A DNA stretch of 64,000 nucleotides, taken from positions 992,001 through 1,056,000 of the forward strand of contig CBDBIZ010000011.1 in assembly GCA_965206195.1 (NCBI GenBank). The letters are read 5' to 3'. The position numbers and the translations under genes were made by a program. This stretch comes from JAAOIF01 sp965206195. Lineage in GTDB: Bacteria > Pseudomonadota > Gammaproteobacteria > PS1 > Pseudothioglobaceae. This document shows, one piece after another, positions 8,974 to 17,972 of this stretch. Every line of letters begins with the position of its first letter. Within the stretch, counting starts at the first letter, position 1. The notes under the pieces are model-generated. The model saw only the letters and a list, made by a program, of their open reading frames with translations, did no database searches and was not told where the DNA came from.

Positions 8974-9273
8974 ATGCCCATTACCGTTACCCAAGTTAGC
9001 AAGCCTAAACCAAAAGTCCCTAAGCGTTTTGAGGTACTACTACTGAATGACGACTACACACCTATGGAGTTTGTAGTTGAGGTATTGATGCGATTTTTTG
9101 CCAAAAATTCTAACACCGCTAATATTATTATGCTCAAAATCCATACCGATGGTGAGGCAGTTTGCGGTGTTTTTTCGCATGATATTGCCCAAACCAAAGC
9201 ATCCCAAGTGGTAGAATTTTCACGTAAAAACCGGCAACCACTAATGTGTGTGCTTCGTGAGTTAAAAGAGTGA
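8974..9273 (+). CDS. clpS: ATP-dependent Clp protease adaptor ClpS
   Basis: N-degron adaptor that hands proteins with destabilising N-terminal residues to ClpAP. The 99-residue product has the hydrophobic-pocket segment LLNDDYTPMEFVVEVLMRFF and the helix around THD-like HDIAQTKA. clpA follows 20 bp downstream, the conserved order, so the two are co-expressed. Confidence 0.96.
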   Translation: MPITVTQVSKPKPKVPKRFEVLLLNDDYTPMEFVVEVLMRFFAKNSNTANIIMLKIHTDGEAVCGVFSHDIAQTKASQVVEFSRKNRQPLMCVLRELKE

Positions 9274-9293
9274 TATGGTTGTATAATGACCCA

Positions 9294-11516
9294 ATGATTG
9301 AAACAGAATTACAACAAGAAATTAATATAGTGATGACACAAGCGCGTAATAACCGTTTGGAATATGTCAGTGTTGAGCACTTGTTATTGGCCTTGTTGAA
9401 CATTGAATCAGTGATTACTTTTTTGCACAATAAGCGTGTAGATATTGAGGTGTTGCGTTTAGAACTAGAATCTTATATTGAGTCACACACCCCTCTGATT
9501 GCGCAAGACTCTGAAGTTGATATTGTGCCAACTGTTGGTTTTCAACGAGTGTTGCAACGTAGCGTGTATCAAGCACAATCTGCACAAAAAAATACCGTTT
9601 ATGCAATGAATGTATTGGTTAGTATTTTTGCTGAGAAAGAATCACATGCGGTTTATTTACTAAAGTTAAATAATATTTCGCGCCTAGAAGTGATGGAAGG
9701 CATCTCTAGCAGTACGTTAGAGCCGATTGAAGCACATCCGTCAAGCGTTACATCCAGCACTAAATCTAAGCAATCTTCATTAGACTCATATACCATTAAT
9801 TTGTGTGAAAAGGCTAAATCTGGCAAGATTGACCCGTTGCTAGGCAGAGAAGAAGAAGTAATGCGCAGCATTCAAATATTGTCCAGACGGCGTAAAAATA
9901 ATCCATTGCTTGTTGGGCAAACTGGCGTTGGTAAAACGGCAATTGTCGAAGGTCTTGCCAAACGCATTGTTGATGGCAAAGTACCCGAAATATTGCAACA
10001 GGCGAGTATTTACGCATTGGATGTTGGGGTTTTGATTGCAGGCACTAAATATCGTGGTGATTTTGAAAAACGCTTAAAGAAGGTACTCAGCGACCTAGAA
10101 AAAATCCCGCAAGCAATTTTATTTATTGACGAGATTCATGCCCTGATTGGTGCAGGAAGTGTCTCGGGTAGCGCACTGGATGCTTCTAATTTACTTAAAC
10201 CTGCCCTGGCAGATGGCTCGCTAAAATGTATGGGCTCGACCACTTATGAAGAATATCGTAAGGTTTTTGAAAAAGAACACGCACTAAATCGCCGTTTTCA
10301 AAAAATTGATGTGGATGAGCCATCTGTTGACGATACAATTAAAATTTTGCAAGGGCTTAAGAAATACTATCAAGATTATCATCAAGTTAAATACTCCACT
10401 GCGGCCTTGACTTGCGCGGTTGAATTGTCGCATCAATATATCAATGATAGGCGATTGCCAGACAAGGCCATTGATGTGATTGATGAAGTCGGCGCATTGC
10501 AACAAATTTTGCCAAAATCAAAACGTAAAATTAACATTGGCGTGAGTGATATTGAAAATATTGTTGCTAAGTTGGCAGGTATTCCTTCTAGGCAAGTTAA
10601 TAGTGATGATAAGTCGTTGCTTAAAAATTTGGAAGTAGAGTTAAAACTCGGTGTATTTGGTCAACGAAGCGCAATTGAGAGCCTCTCTACTGCTATTAAA
10701 TTGTCTCGTTCTGGCTTGGCACAAGCCGACAAACCGATGGGTTCGTTCTTATTTGCCGGTCCTACAGGTGTAGGAAAAACTGAGATTTGCAAGCAACTTG
10801 CGCGGATTATGGGGGTGAAATTATTACGTTTTGACATGAGTGAATATATGGAACGTCATTCGATTTCTAAATTGATTGGTTCGCCACCAGGTTATGTGGG
10901 TTATGATGAAGGTGGTTTGTTGACTGAGGCTGTGAATAGCAACTCGTACGCCGTTTTATTGCTTGATGAAATTGAGAAAGCTCATGCGGATATCTTCAAT
11001 TTATTATTACAAGTAATGGATAACGGTAAATTGACTGATGCAAATGGTCGTGAGGTTGATTTTAGCAATATTATTTTGGTGATGACTTCAAATGTTGGTG
11101 CACAAAGTGTTGGACGTGCATCAATTGGTTTTAGCGAACAAGACCATTCTTTGGACTACGAAGGTGAACTCAAAAAAACTTTTACTCCAGAGTTTAGAAA
11201 CCGTTTATCTGAGATTATTTATTTTAATTCGTTGAATGAAAAAACCATTGTGTACGTGGTGAATAAATTCTTATTTGAGTTAGAAGGTATTTTAGAGGAT
11301 AAGAACGTGTCGTTAATTGTCTCAGATGCTGCACGACAATGGTTTGCTAAATATGGTTATGATGCTAAAATGGGCGCTCGACCAATGGCACGTTTGATTG
11401 AAAAAACAATTCGTAAACCGCTTGCCGATGAGCTGTTATTTGGTCAATTGCTTGGGGGCGGTACAGTGAAAGTGGGTGTGAAAAAAAGCCAAATTGTCTT
11501 AAACATCTCCAAGTGA
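9294..11516 (+). CDS. clpA: ATP-dependent Clp protease ATP-binding subunit ClpA
   Basis: AAA+ unfoldase of ClpAP. Visible: N-domain (VEHLLLALL), first nucleotide-binding domain with GQTGVGKTAIVEGLA and LFIDEIHALIGAG, second with GPTGVGKTEICKQLA and LLLDEIEKAH, and an IGF tripeptide (ASIGFSEQD) at the position of the ClpP-docking loop. I chose the ATG at 9294 since MIETELQQEIN aligns with the ClpA start; an upstream GTG at 9270 would overlap clpS. It overlaps surE by 4 bp. Confidence 0.97.
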   Translation: MIETELQQEINIVMTQARNNRLEYVSVEHLLLALLNIESVITFLHNKRVDIEVLRLELESYIESHTPLIAQDSEVDIVPTVGFQRVLQRSVYQAQSAQKNTVYAMNVLVSIFAEKESHAVYLLKLNNISRLEVMEGISSSTLEPIEAHPSSVTSSTKSKQSSLDSYTINLCEKAKSGKIDPLLGREEEVMRSIQILSRRRKNNPLLVGQTGVGKTAIVEGLAKRIVDGKVPEILQQASIYALDVGVLIAGTKYRGDFEKRLKKVLSDLEKIPQAILFIDEIHALIGAGSVSGSALDASNLLKPALADGSLKCMGSTTYEEYRKVFEKEHALNRRFQKIDVDEPSVDDTIKILQGLKKYYQDYHQVKYSTAALTCAVELSHQYINDRRLPDKAIDVIDEVGALQQILPKSKRKINIGVSDIENIVAKLAGIPSRQVNSDDKSLLKNLEVELKLGVFGQRSAIESLSTAIKLSRSGLAQADKPMGSFLFAGPTGVGKTEICKQLARIMGVKLLRFDMSEYMERHSISKLIGSPPGYVGYDEGGLLTEAVNSNSYAVLLLDEIEKAHADIFNLLLQVMDNGKLTDANGREVDFSNIILVMTSNVGAQSVGRASIGFSEQDHSLDYEGELKKTFTPEFRNRLSEIIYFNSLNEKTIVYVVNKFLFELEGILEDKNVSLIVSDAARQWFAKYGYDAKMGARPMARLIEKTIRKPLADELLFGQLLGGGTVKVGVKKSQIVLNISK

Positions 11517-12256
11517 GAATTTTAATCAGTAATGATGATGGTTATCAGGCTCAAGGTATTAAAACACTGGCTCAATACTTGTCCACAGAGCATCAAGTAA
11601 TCATTGTTGCCCCGAATCAGAATAAATCTGCCGCTAGCAGTTCGCTGACACTAGACAAACCTTTAAAGCCTGTTCAAGTTTCGAGCAATATTTACAGTAT
11701 TGATGCCACGCCCAGCGATTGTGTGCATTTAGCCTTGTGTGGATTCTTACAAGAAAATGTTGATTTGGTGGTTACAGGAGTTAATTTTGGTGCTAATTTA
11801 GGTGATGATGTAATTTATTCTGGCACGGTGGCTGGGGCAATTGAGGGACGTTTTTTAGGCTTGCCGTCAATTGCTATATCGCTGGCAAGTTGGGATGGCA
11901 GACATTTTGCAACCGCAGGTGTTATTGCTAAACGCTTGATTTGTCAAATAATGCATGCCCAACTCTCACACGACACAGTTTTGAACGTGAATGTCCCCGA
12001 TATACCCTTAGATGCAATCAAAGGCTTTCAAACCACGCGTTTGGGTAAACGTCATATGTCTGAGCACAGTATTCAAGACAAAGATGATTCGTCTCTATAT
12101 TGGATAGGTGAAAATGGTGCAGAGGCAGACAATGGCGTAGGTACAGATTTTCATGCGATTGCCAATCATTATGTCTCTGTTACCCCGTTGCAAATTGATT
12201 TAACAAAATATAACGAGATTGACACGGTATCAAGCTGGTTAAATAATTTAACCTAA
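11513..12256 (+). CDS. surE: 5'/3'-nucleotidase SurE
   Basis: Metal-dependent survival protein that dephosphorylates nucleoside 5'- and 3'-monophosphates. The N-terminal MRILISNDDGYQAQGI carries the Asp-Asp metal site, followed by NQNKSAASSSLT and SGTVAGAIEGRFLG. Start is GTG, overlapping the clpA stop in GTGA, so translation is probably coupled. pcm and nlpD, its frequent neighbours, are not here; placement after clpA is unusual. Confidence 0.95.
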   Translation: MRILISNDDGYQAQGIKTLAQYLSTEHQVIIVAPNQNKSAASSSLTLDKPLKPVQVSSNIYSIDATPSDCVHLALCGFLQENVDLVVTGVNFGANLGDDVIYSGTVAGAIEGRFLGLPSIAISLASWDGRHFATAGVIAKRLICQIMHAQLSHDTVLNVNVPDIPLDAIKGFQTTRLGKRHMSEHSIQDKDDSSLYWIGENGAEADNGVGTDFHAIANHYVSVTPLQIDLTKYNEIDTVSSWLNNLT

Positions 12257-12276
12257 CTAAAAACCTCCTTGCTTAT

Positions 12277-13935
12277 TTATTGCTTTGTCCAAGTATCGCG
12301 CAGACTAACAGTTTTGTTAAAAATCAAATCTTCAGCTTGGTTGTCCCGGCAAAAATACCCCTCACGCTCAAATTGATAAGCCACCCCAACTTTGGCATTT
12401 GCCATACTAGGCTCAACAACACCATCGATAATCACTAATGATTCTGGATTCATGAGTTGTTTGAAGTGGTCGTTTTTGCCAGGGTTTTCCAGGGTAAATA
12501 AACGCTGGTAGATTCTGAATTCAGCTTTGAGTGCCTTGCTGGCTTCAACAAAATGAATCACTCCTTTGACTTTGTGACCATTAAGCGGATTCTTACCCAA
12601 TGTGTCTGCATCATAAGTAGCATAAACGGTGGTGACGTTGCCATCAAAATCAGTGTCAAAAGTGGTAGCATTGATAATGTAGGCATTACGCAGACGCACT
12701 TCTTTGCCAATCGCTAGGCGTTTAAATTTTTTATTTGGAGCGACTTGTGCAAAATCTGCACGGTCGATGTAGAGCTCTCGAGAAAAATATATTTCACGTT
12801 TGCCCATTGCCTCGTTTTGTGGATAAATAGACGCCTGCAAGGTTTCTATTTTGTCTTCGGGATAATTTTCAATGATGACTTTGATAGGGTCAAGCACGCC
12901 CATAGTGCGCGGTGCTTTGGTGTTTAAATCATCACGAATAGCATCTTCTAGAATTTTCATATCGGTCATGCTGTCAACTTTGGAAATACCGATTCGCTCA
13001 GAAAAATCACGAATACTAGCAGCTGTGTAACCACGTCTACGCAACCCAGAAATGGTAGGCATGCGTGGGTCATCCCAACCCGACACTAAATTTTCCGCCA
13101 CCAATTGTTGCAGTTTGCGTTTGCTCATCACTGTGTATTCAAGATTCAGACGTGAAAACTCGTACTGATGTGGGCGATTGGGGGTATTGAAGCGTTCTAA
13201 GTTTTCCAAAATCCAATCATATAGGCGACGATTGTCTTGAAATTCCAGCGTACACAGGGAATGAGTAATGCCTTCAATGGCATCAGAGATTGGGTGGGCG
13301 AAATCGTACATTGGGTAAATACGCCAGTTATTGCCTGTCTGATGATGTTTGTCAAAGCGAATGCGGTAAAGTGCTGGGTCACGTAGGCACATAAAACTTG
13401 ATGCCATATCGATTTTGGCGCGTAGAACGCATTCACCTTCGGCAAATTTACCCTCTTTCATTTTTGCAAGTAGTGCTAGATTTTCTTTAACTGAAGTATC
13501 ACGATAAGGGCTGTTTTTGCCGGCTTGTTTTAAAGTGCCACGATACTTACGTGTTTCATCTGCATTCAGAAAGCAAACATAAGCCAAATTTTTGTTAATC
13601 AGTTCAGTTGCACTGTCATAAAATATTTGAAAATAATTTGAGCTAAAACAGATCTCGCCATCCCATTTAAAGCCCAGCCAGCGAATATCCGCCTTAATTG
13701 ATTCGATAAACTTCACCTCTTCTTTAGCAGGGTTGGTATCATCAAAGCGTAGATTACACTTGCCATTAAAGTCTTTTGCCAAGCCAAAATTAAGGCAAAT
13801 AGATTTTGCATGACCAATATGTAAATAGCCATTGGGTTCGGGTGGAAATCGAGTGTGAATTTGAGTGTGTTGTTTTTGCTCTAAATCGTTATTAATTTGA
13901 TTCAGAATAAAATTAGTGTGTTTGGTTTCGTTCAT
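12277..13935 (-). CDS. glnS: Glutaminyl-tRNA synthetase
   Basis: Class I synthetase charging tRNA-Gln. 552 residues, full family length. Seen: FPPEPNGYLHIGHAKS (HIGH motif) near residue 31, the KMSKS-equivalent VMSKRKL near 265, the D-rich catalytic segment LRFDDTNPAKEE, and a C-terminal beta-barrel anticodon-binding region. Having true GlnS implies direct charging rather than the Gat amidation route for Gln. It is convergent with surE and divergent from waaC (31 bp gap). Confidence 0.98.
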   Translation of the reverse strand: MNETKHTNFILNQINNDLEQKQHTQIHTRFPPEPNGYLHIGHAKSICLNFGLAKDFNGKCNLRFDDTNPAKEEVKFIESIKADIRWLGFKWDGEICFSSNYFQIFYDSATELINKNLAYVCFLNADETRKYRGTLKQAGKNSPYRDTSVKENLALLAKMKEGKFAEGECVLRAKIDMASSFMCLRDPALYRIRFDKHHQTGNNWRIYPMYDFAHPISDAIEGITHSLCTLEFQDNRRLYDWILENLERFNTPNRPHQYEFSRLNLEYTVMSKRKLQQLVAENLVSGWDDPRMPTISGLRRRGYTAASIRDFSERIGISKVDSMTDMKILEDAIRDDLNTKAPRTMGVLDPIKVIIENYPEDKIETLQASIYPQNEAMGKREIYFSRELYIDRADFAQVAPNKKFKRLAIGKEVRLRNAYIINATTFDTDFDGNVTTVYATYDADTLGKNPLNGHKVKGVIHFVEASKALKAEFRIYQRLFTLENPGKNDHFKQLMNPESLVIIDGVVEPSMANAKVGVAYQFEREGYFCRDNQAEDLIFNKTVSLRDTWTKQ

Positions 13936-13966
13936 GGGTAATAAATTATATAGTTAAAATACCCGT

Positions 13967-14971
13967 ATGAGAATTGCCATCGTTAAACTTTCTGCCTTGG
14001 GTGATATTGTTCACGCTATGGTGGTATTGCAATTTATTAAAAAATATCGTCCTGATGTATTGATAGATTGGGTAGTTGAAGAAAGTTTTGAAGATGTGCT
14101 GGCTAACAATCCAGATATTCATCAAATACACACAGTCAACTTGAAACAAGCTAAAGCAAATAAATCTTTGAGTTTAACTTTTAAAGAATTGCAAAAAGTG
14201 CGCAGTTTTGGTGTCTATGATTTAGTGATTGATATGCAAGGTTTGATTAAATCATCGTTGGTGGCAAAAATCATCCCATCAGATAAAACGTTTGGTTTTG
14301 ATAAAGCCTCATTGCGTGAGACTTTTTCCGCTCATTTTTATTCAAATACCTGTCATATCGACTATGCGCAAAATATCATTAAACGCAATCTTGCAGTGGT
14401 ATCTAGTGCTTTAAAGATTGATATTACTGATGATGATATTAAAAATAAACAGGCTTTTTTATATGCACGCCCTCATACATTTAATTATTTAGCTAAAGAT
14501 CAACCCAATGTTGTGCTGGTACTCGGCGCATCGTTTGATGCCAAAATTTACCCGATAGAGCAATATGCACAAGTGGCTAGAGTATTAGATGTGAATGCAA
14601 ACATTATCGCCATTTGGGGCAATGAATCAGAAAAACAGATGGCAGCAAAAATTCAACAGATAACGCCCAGTGTGGTGATTGCAGATAAATTATCGCTGGA
14701 CGGATTAAAAGCATTGATTGCACAAGTGGATTTGATAATTGGTGGCGATACTGGTCCGACACATATGGCTTGGGCGTTGAACGTACCTTCTATTATATTG
14801 TTTGGTGCAACGCCTGCCTATCGTAATACCTATCAAACTCAAATTAACAAAATACTTGAATCTGACTTCAAAGTGGACATTGATAAAATTGATAAAGCGG
14901 ATAGTTCGATTAAAACCATTCAAGTGAGTAGTATTGTGCAAATGGCTAAAGAATTGCTACCGATTGCTTGA
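13967..14971 (+). CDS. waaC: LPS heptosyltransferase I
   Basis: GT9 enzyme that adds the first L,D-heptose from ADP-heptose to Kdo2-lipid A on the cytoplasmic face. The 334-residue product starts MRIAIVKLSALGDIVHAM, typical of WaaC, and has the ADP-heptose-binding signature GGDTGPTHMAWALNVP near 260. Its 3' end overlaps convergent gmhB by 26 bp. It begins the heptose/inner-core block that continues to hldD. Confidence 0.93.
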   Translation: MRIAIVKLSALGDIVHAMVVLQFIKKYRPDVLIDWVVEESFEDVLANNPDIHQIHTVNLKQAKANKSLSLTFKELQKVRSFGVYDLVIDMQGLIKSSLVAKIIPSDKTFGFDKASLRETFSAHFYSNTCHIDYAQNIIKRNLAVVSSALKIDITDDDIKNKQAFLYARPHTFNYLAKDQPNVVLVLGASFDAKIYPIEQYAQVARVLDVNANIIAIWGNESEKQMAAKIQQITPSVVIADKLSLDGLKALIAQVDLIIGGDTGPTHMAWALNVPSIILFGATPAYRNTYQTQINKILESDFKVDIDKIDKADSSIKTIQVSSIVQMAKELLPIA

Positions 14972-15464
14972 TTGAGTCAATAATAAATTTGGCGTTAGAA
15001 TTTTTCTCATCAACCCTATGTCCACTTCTGACTAAAATGGTATTTGTTATATCAGCAGAATTTGCCGCTTGAACATCCGCCTCTTTATCGCCAATCATCC
15101 ACGATTTTTGCATATCAATATTGTATTTTTTCTGTGCTTTTACTAGCATCCTTGGTTTTGGCTTGCGGCATTGGCAGTTATCTTCTGGGTCGTGTGGACA
15201 ATAAAATATATCTAAAATATCAACATCATGTTTTTTAAATTCAGCTAACATCCAGGCATTTAGTTTGTCAAAATCGTTTGTGTTGTAATACCCTTTAGCA
15301 ATCCCCGACTGATTGGTAATGATAATAATTTTAAAGCCTGTTGTGTGAAAATATCGACAAGCCTCAAACGCCCCATCAATAAACACAAAGTCTTTGATTT
15401 TGTAAAGATAACCCACCTCTTGGTTAATTACGCCATCACGGTCAAGAAAAATTATTTTATTCAT
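14946..15464 (-). CDS. gmhB: D-glycero-beta-D-manno-heptose-1,7-bisphosphate 7-phosphatase
   Basis: HAD-family phosphatase of the ADP-heptose pathway, acting after the HldE kinase. Motif I is IIFLDRDGVINQE (nucleophile and acid/base Asp), motif II IIITNQSGIA, the GmhB zinc loop CPHDPEDNCQCRKP, and motif IV MIGDKEADVQAA. 172 residues, family size. Overlaps waaC tail to tail. Confidence 0.96.
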   Translation of the reverse strand: MNKIIFLDRDGVINQEVGYLYKIKDFVFIDGAFEACRYFHTTGFKIIIITNQSGIAKGYYNTNDFDKLNAWMLAEFKKHDVDILDIFYCPHDPEDNCQCRKPKPRMLVKAQKKYNIDMQKSWMIGDKEADVQAANSADITNTILVRSGHRVDEKNSNAKFIIDSIKQSVAIL

Positions 15465-15722
15465 CCTTTAGGATTTCGCTCAGTTTTTTGTCCATTTGTC
15501 TTTAGGTTTGTCAATATGTTGGTAGAATTTGCTAATGTTTTTTTAAGTAATTGAGCCTATTGCAAACTAAGACAAACAATTTCACAAGATTGTTTTTTAA
15601 TAAGATGAGTGGGTAGAATTTTACATTAAAATAAGTATTTAATTGGTTGACGGTTTTATTAAATTTTTTGATAAAAATACAAATCTGTGGTGATTAGTCA
15701 AAAATGGCGCAAAAACTCTATT
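15465..15722. other. Intergenic segment between gmhB and the O-antigen ligase gene
   Basis: AT-rich, with no gene, RNA or clear repeat that I can recognise. Both flanking genes are on the minus strand, so a promoter for gmhB would lie here, but no convincing -35/-10 pair stands out. Confidence 0.35.
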
Positions 15723-16985
15723 TTAAGCAACCCTTGATGCCTTACCGAGTTTTTCTGATGTGTGTGCCTTTTCATTGATGGAAAATACCATGAATAATAA
15801 CACAAAAAACACATACACTCCATTAGGTGCGGAGCGCACAATCCAAGTCTCAGTTAAGCCAAACACTATGCTTGATAAAATAATCCATATACCGATGATA
15901 GATGCCCATAACTTATCAGGCTGATTTTTTGCTATTTGCAAAAAGTATCTTAATGGCAATAAGAATACAGTGAAAATAAGCACTAAAAACCCGACAACAC
16001 CGAACACGGCCAGCCACTCAAAGAATATATTATGGGCTGATCCAAACTGGTCACCAATTGCTTTGTATTGCGGATTTTGATGGGTAAATTTGCGCAACTC
16101 TAATCTAAAATCTCCACTACCACTGCCAAAGAATGGATATTGTTTTAGACTGTCAATAGAAGCTTTCCAAAAAATTAAACGCGCACCAGATGAGGTTAAA
16201 GGTTGTTTTTCTTGGGCCTGTTCATGCTTGAAAAATAACGCAATATTACTCATTGCCGTATCAAACCGAATCATGGTTTTTCCATGAAAATAATGGACGC
16301 TTGCGCTGATTGTTAACAGAATAGCCGTCAATGCGATAATGATTTTTAGTCGCAACTTTTTTTGTGAAAATAAAAGGTATAAAAAAATACCCATCAAAAC
16401 CAATAATGCCAACCAGGACCCTCTAGCACCTACAATAAGACTGCCACTGATGGCACATAACCCAGAAATAAGCAATAGTATTTTTGTTGTTAAGTTTTGA
16501 TTGGTTAGTGCAAATAGCAATAAGTTGATGCCTGCTATTAGCATTGCAAAACTGCCATACATAATAGAGTGATAAGCACCCGTAGAGCCTGGATTGATAA
16601 TTAAGTATAGCAATATAGATATGCCAGCAATGATTAGACTAATATCAAAGTTTTTTATGAGTGCTGTTTTGTATTGTCTAAGTAGCACAAAAATCGGTAT
16701 GGCGAACAAAAAATAGTGAAACTTGCCAAGCACTTTAAAGCCTTTGTATATGTCGTTGGAGTTCAACATGCCCAGTAGGTAAATTGCAAAAACGGCTATA
16801 AAGCCAAACAAAACAGTTTTTTCTTGTTTATTGAGGTGCCTCTTAGCTATATTTTTATAAAAAATTGTGCCAATAATTAACAGTAAAAGATAAATGCTAG
16901 ATACCGAACTTACAACGATGCCCATCATAATAGGAAATAAAAAAACCAATATTATGACCAATGGCTTTGTTAGAATTTTTAACAT
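15723..16985 (-). CDS. O-antigen ligase/polymerase-family membrane protein (WaaL/Wzy-like)
   Basis: Polytopic membrane protein of 420 residues with about 11-12 predicted helices and the Wzy_C features: the basic GARGSWLALL near residue 186, and a large periplasmic loop with SGSGDFRLELRKF followed by SAHNIFFEWLAVFG. Such proteins join undecaprenyl-linked glycan to lipid A-core or polymerise repeat units at the periplasmic face. Location in the inner-core block favours ligase. No other Wzy candidate is visible in the polysaccharide locus downstream, so the role is not settled. Confidence 0.8.
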   Translation of the reverse strand: MLKILTKPLVIILVFLFPIMMGIVVSSVSSIYLLLLIIGTIFYKNIAKRHLNKQEKTVLFGFIAVFAIYLLGMLNSNDIYKGFKVLGKFHYFLFAIPIFVLLRQYKTALIKNFDISLIIAGISILLYLIINPGSTGAYHSIMYGSFAMLIAGINLLLFALTNQNLTTKILLLISGLCAISGSLIVGARGSWLALLVLMGIFLYLLFSQKKLRLKIIIALTAILLTISASVHYFHGKTMIRFDTAMSNIALFFKHEQAQEKQPLTSSGARLIFWKASIDSLKQYPFFGSGSGDFRLELRKFTHQNPQYKAIGDQFGSAHNIFFEWLAVFGVVGFLVLIFTVFLLPLRYFLQIAKNQPDKLWASIIGIWIILSSIVFGLTETWIVRSAPNGVYVFFVLLFMVFSINEKAHTSEKLGKASRVA

Positions 16986-17010
16986 ATTTTTACGGTTGTA
17001 ATATTATTGT

Positions 17011-17075
17011 GAGACCTTTGTATAAATTATGAATAATCGTCAAAATATCACTATTCACATTTATACAAAGGTCTC
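17011..17075. repeat. Compact palindromic MITE-like element
   Basis: A perfect 17-bp inverted repeat, GAGACCTTTGTATAAAT at 17011-17027 and its complement at 17059-17075, encloses 31 bp. The inner sequence TATGAATAATCGTCAAAATA matches the left arms at 3441 and 26389. It looks like a minimal or internally deleted copy of the same family, lying at the 3' edge of a dead acetyltransferase gene. The ends resemble those I associate with IS5-family elements; that link is inference. Confidence 0.75.
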
Positions 17076-17076
17076 A

Positions 17077-17700
17077 TTGCAAAAATCTTTCATTAGCCAT
17101 AGAGCCAATGGTTTTCGCAGGATTGCCTGCCGTCGATTATACTGTTTCCCCAAAACAGGAAACAACATTTTTACAGGCTGAGACAATGTTATTGTTGCCC
17201 ACTGTAACGCCTTTTGGAAAGGTAGATTTTACACATACCTAAACATGATTGTGATTGCCTATATTAATAGGCTGGTCTGGGTTTAAACGTTGATTATTTT
17301 TGTCTTGTATTGAATGAAAGTCAGTATCCATAAATAGTGTTTGCCACGCAATTGAGCAATGGTTTCCAAAACTAATCTGTTTATTGCAGGTAATTGCTTG
17401 TCTTTCCAGAGAAAATAACATAGTTGCCAAGAATAAGACTGCCAGACACGTAGAGTTTACTACCTGTCCCAATCTTGATATTATTGCCAAACTTGATAAC
17501 ACCTGTTTTTTCTAAGTGTCAAATAGCCCTAGAATAGCTGTTGTCAGCCGCTTGCACATCGTCAAATCCTATTTTAATTTTAGCAGTTTTTGCATCCTCT
17601 GGTATTAAAATCTTGCCCTTTAACTTTTGTAATTTTGTTCTATGGCTTCACGATAATGGGTATTTTTATAGCTTGTTTAAATGGCAAATAGTAAAAATTG
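17077..17700 (-). pseudogene. Decayed hexapeptide-repeat acyltransferase
   Basis: Translated piecewise on the minus strand, this gives left-handed beta-helix acyltransferase sequence in three frames. Upstream: KTGVIKFGNNIKIGTGSKL. Middle: QISFGNHCSIAWQTLFMDTD then RLNPDQPINIGNHNH. Downstream: KSTFPKGVTVGNNNIVSA, ending TAGNPAKTIG. Frames change near 17400 and 17240, and there are in-frame stops near 17140 and 17520, so it cannot be functional. It was probably a sugar or serine O-acetyltransferase decorating the core or polysaccharide. The 237 bp upstream of it (to 17972) contain nothing recognisable. Confidence 0.75.
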
Positions 17701-17972
17701 AAAAAAATAGATTTTGGAATACATAACAAGTAACGAATTATTTTTATTATAGATTCCATAATGTTGACAATGTAAATTTAAAAATGTGTCTATCCTAACA
17801 GATAATATAGAATTATAACTTTTGGATAAAGCAGGAAAAATGAGATTGTTAAACGCTAAATTCAACCCTAAAAAAATGAAAAGACAGTCGCAGGCGCATA
17901 CCAATGAAAATTAAATACTAGAGTAGGGATAAAATTTCCGTCTTAATTGCATAAATTTTAGGTTAATATTAA

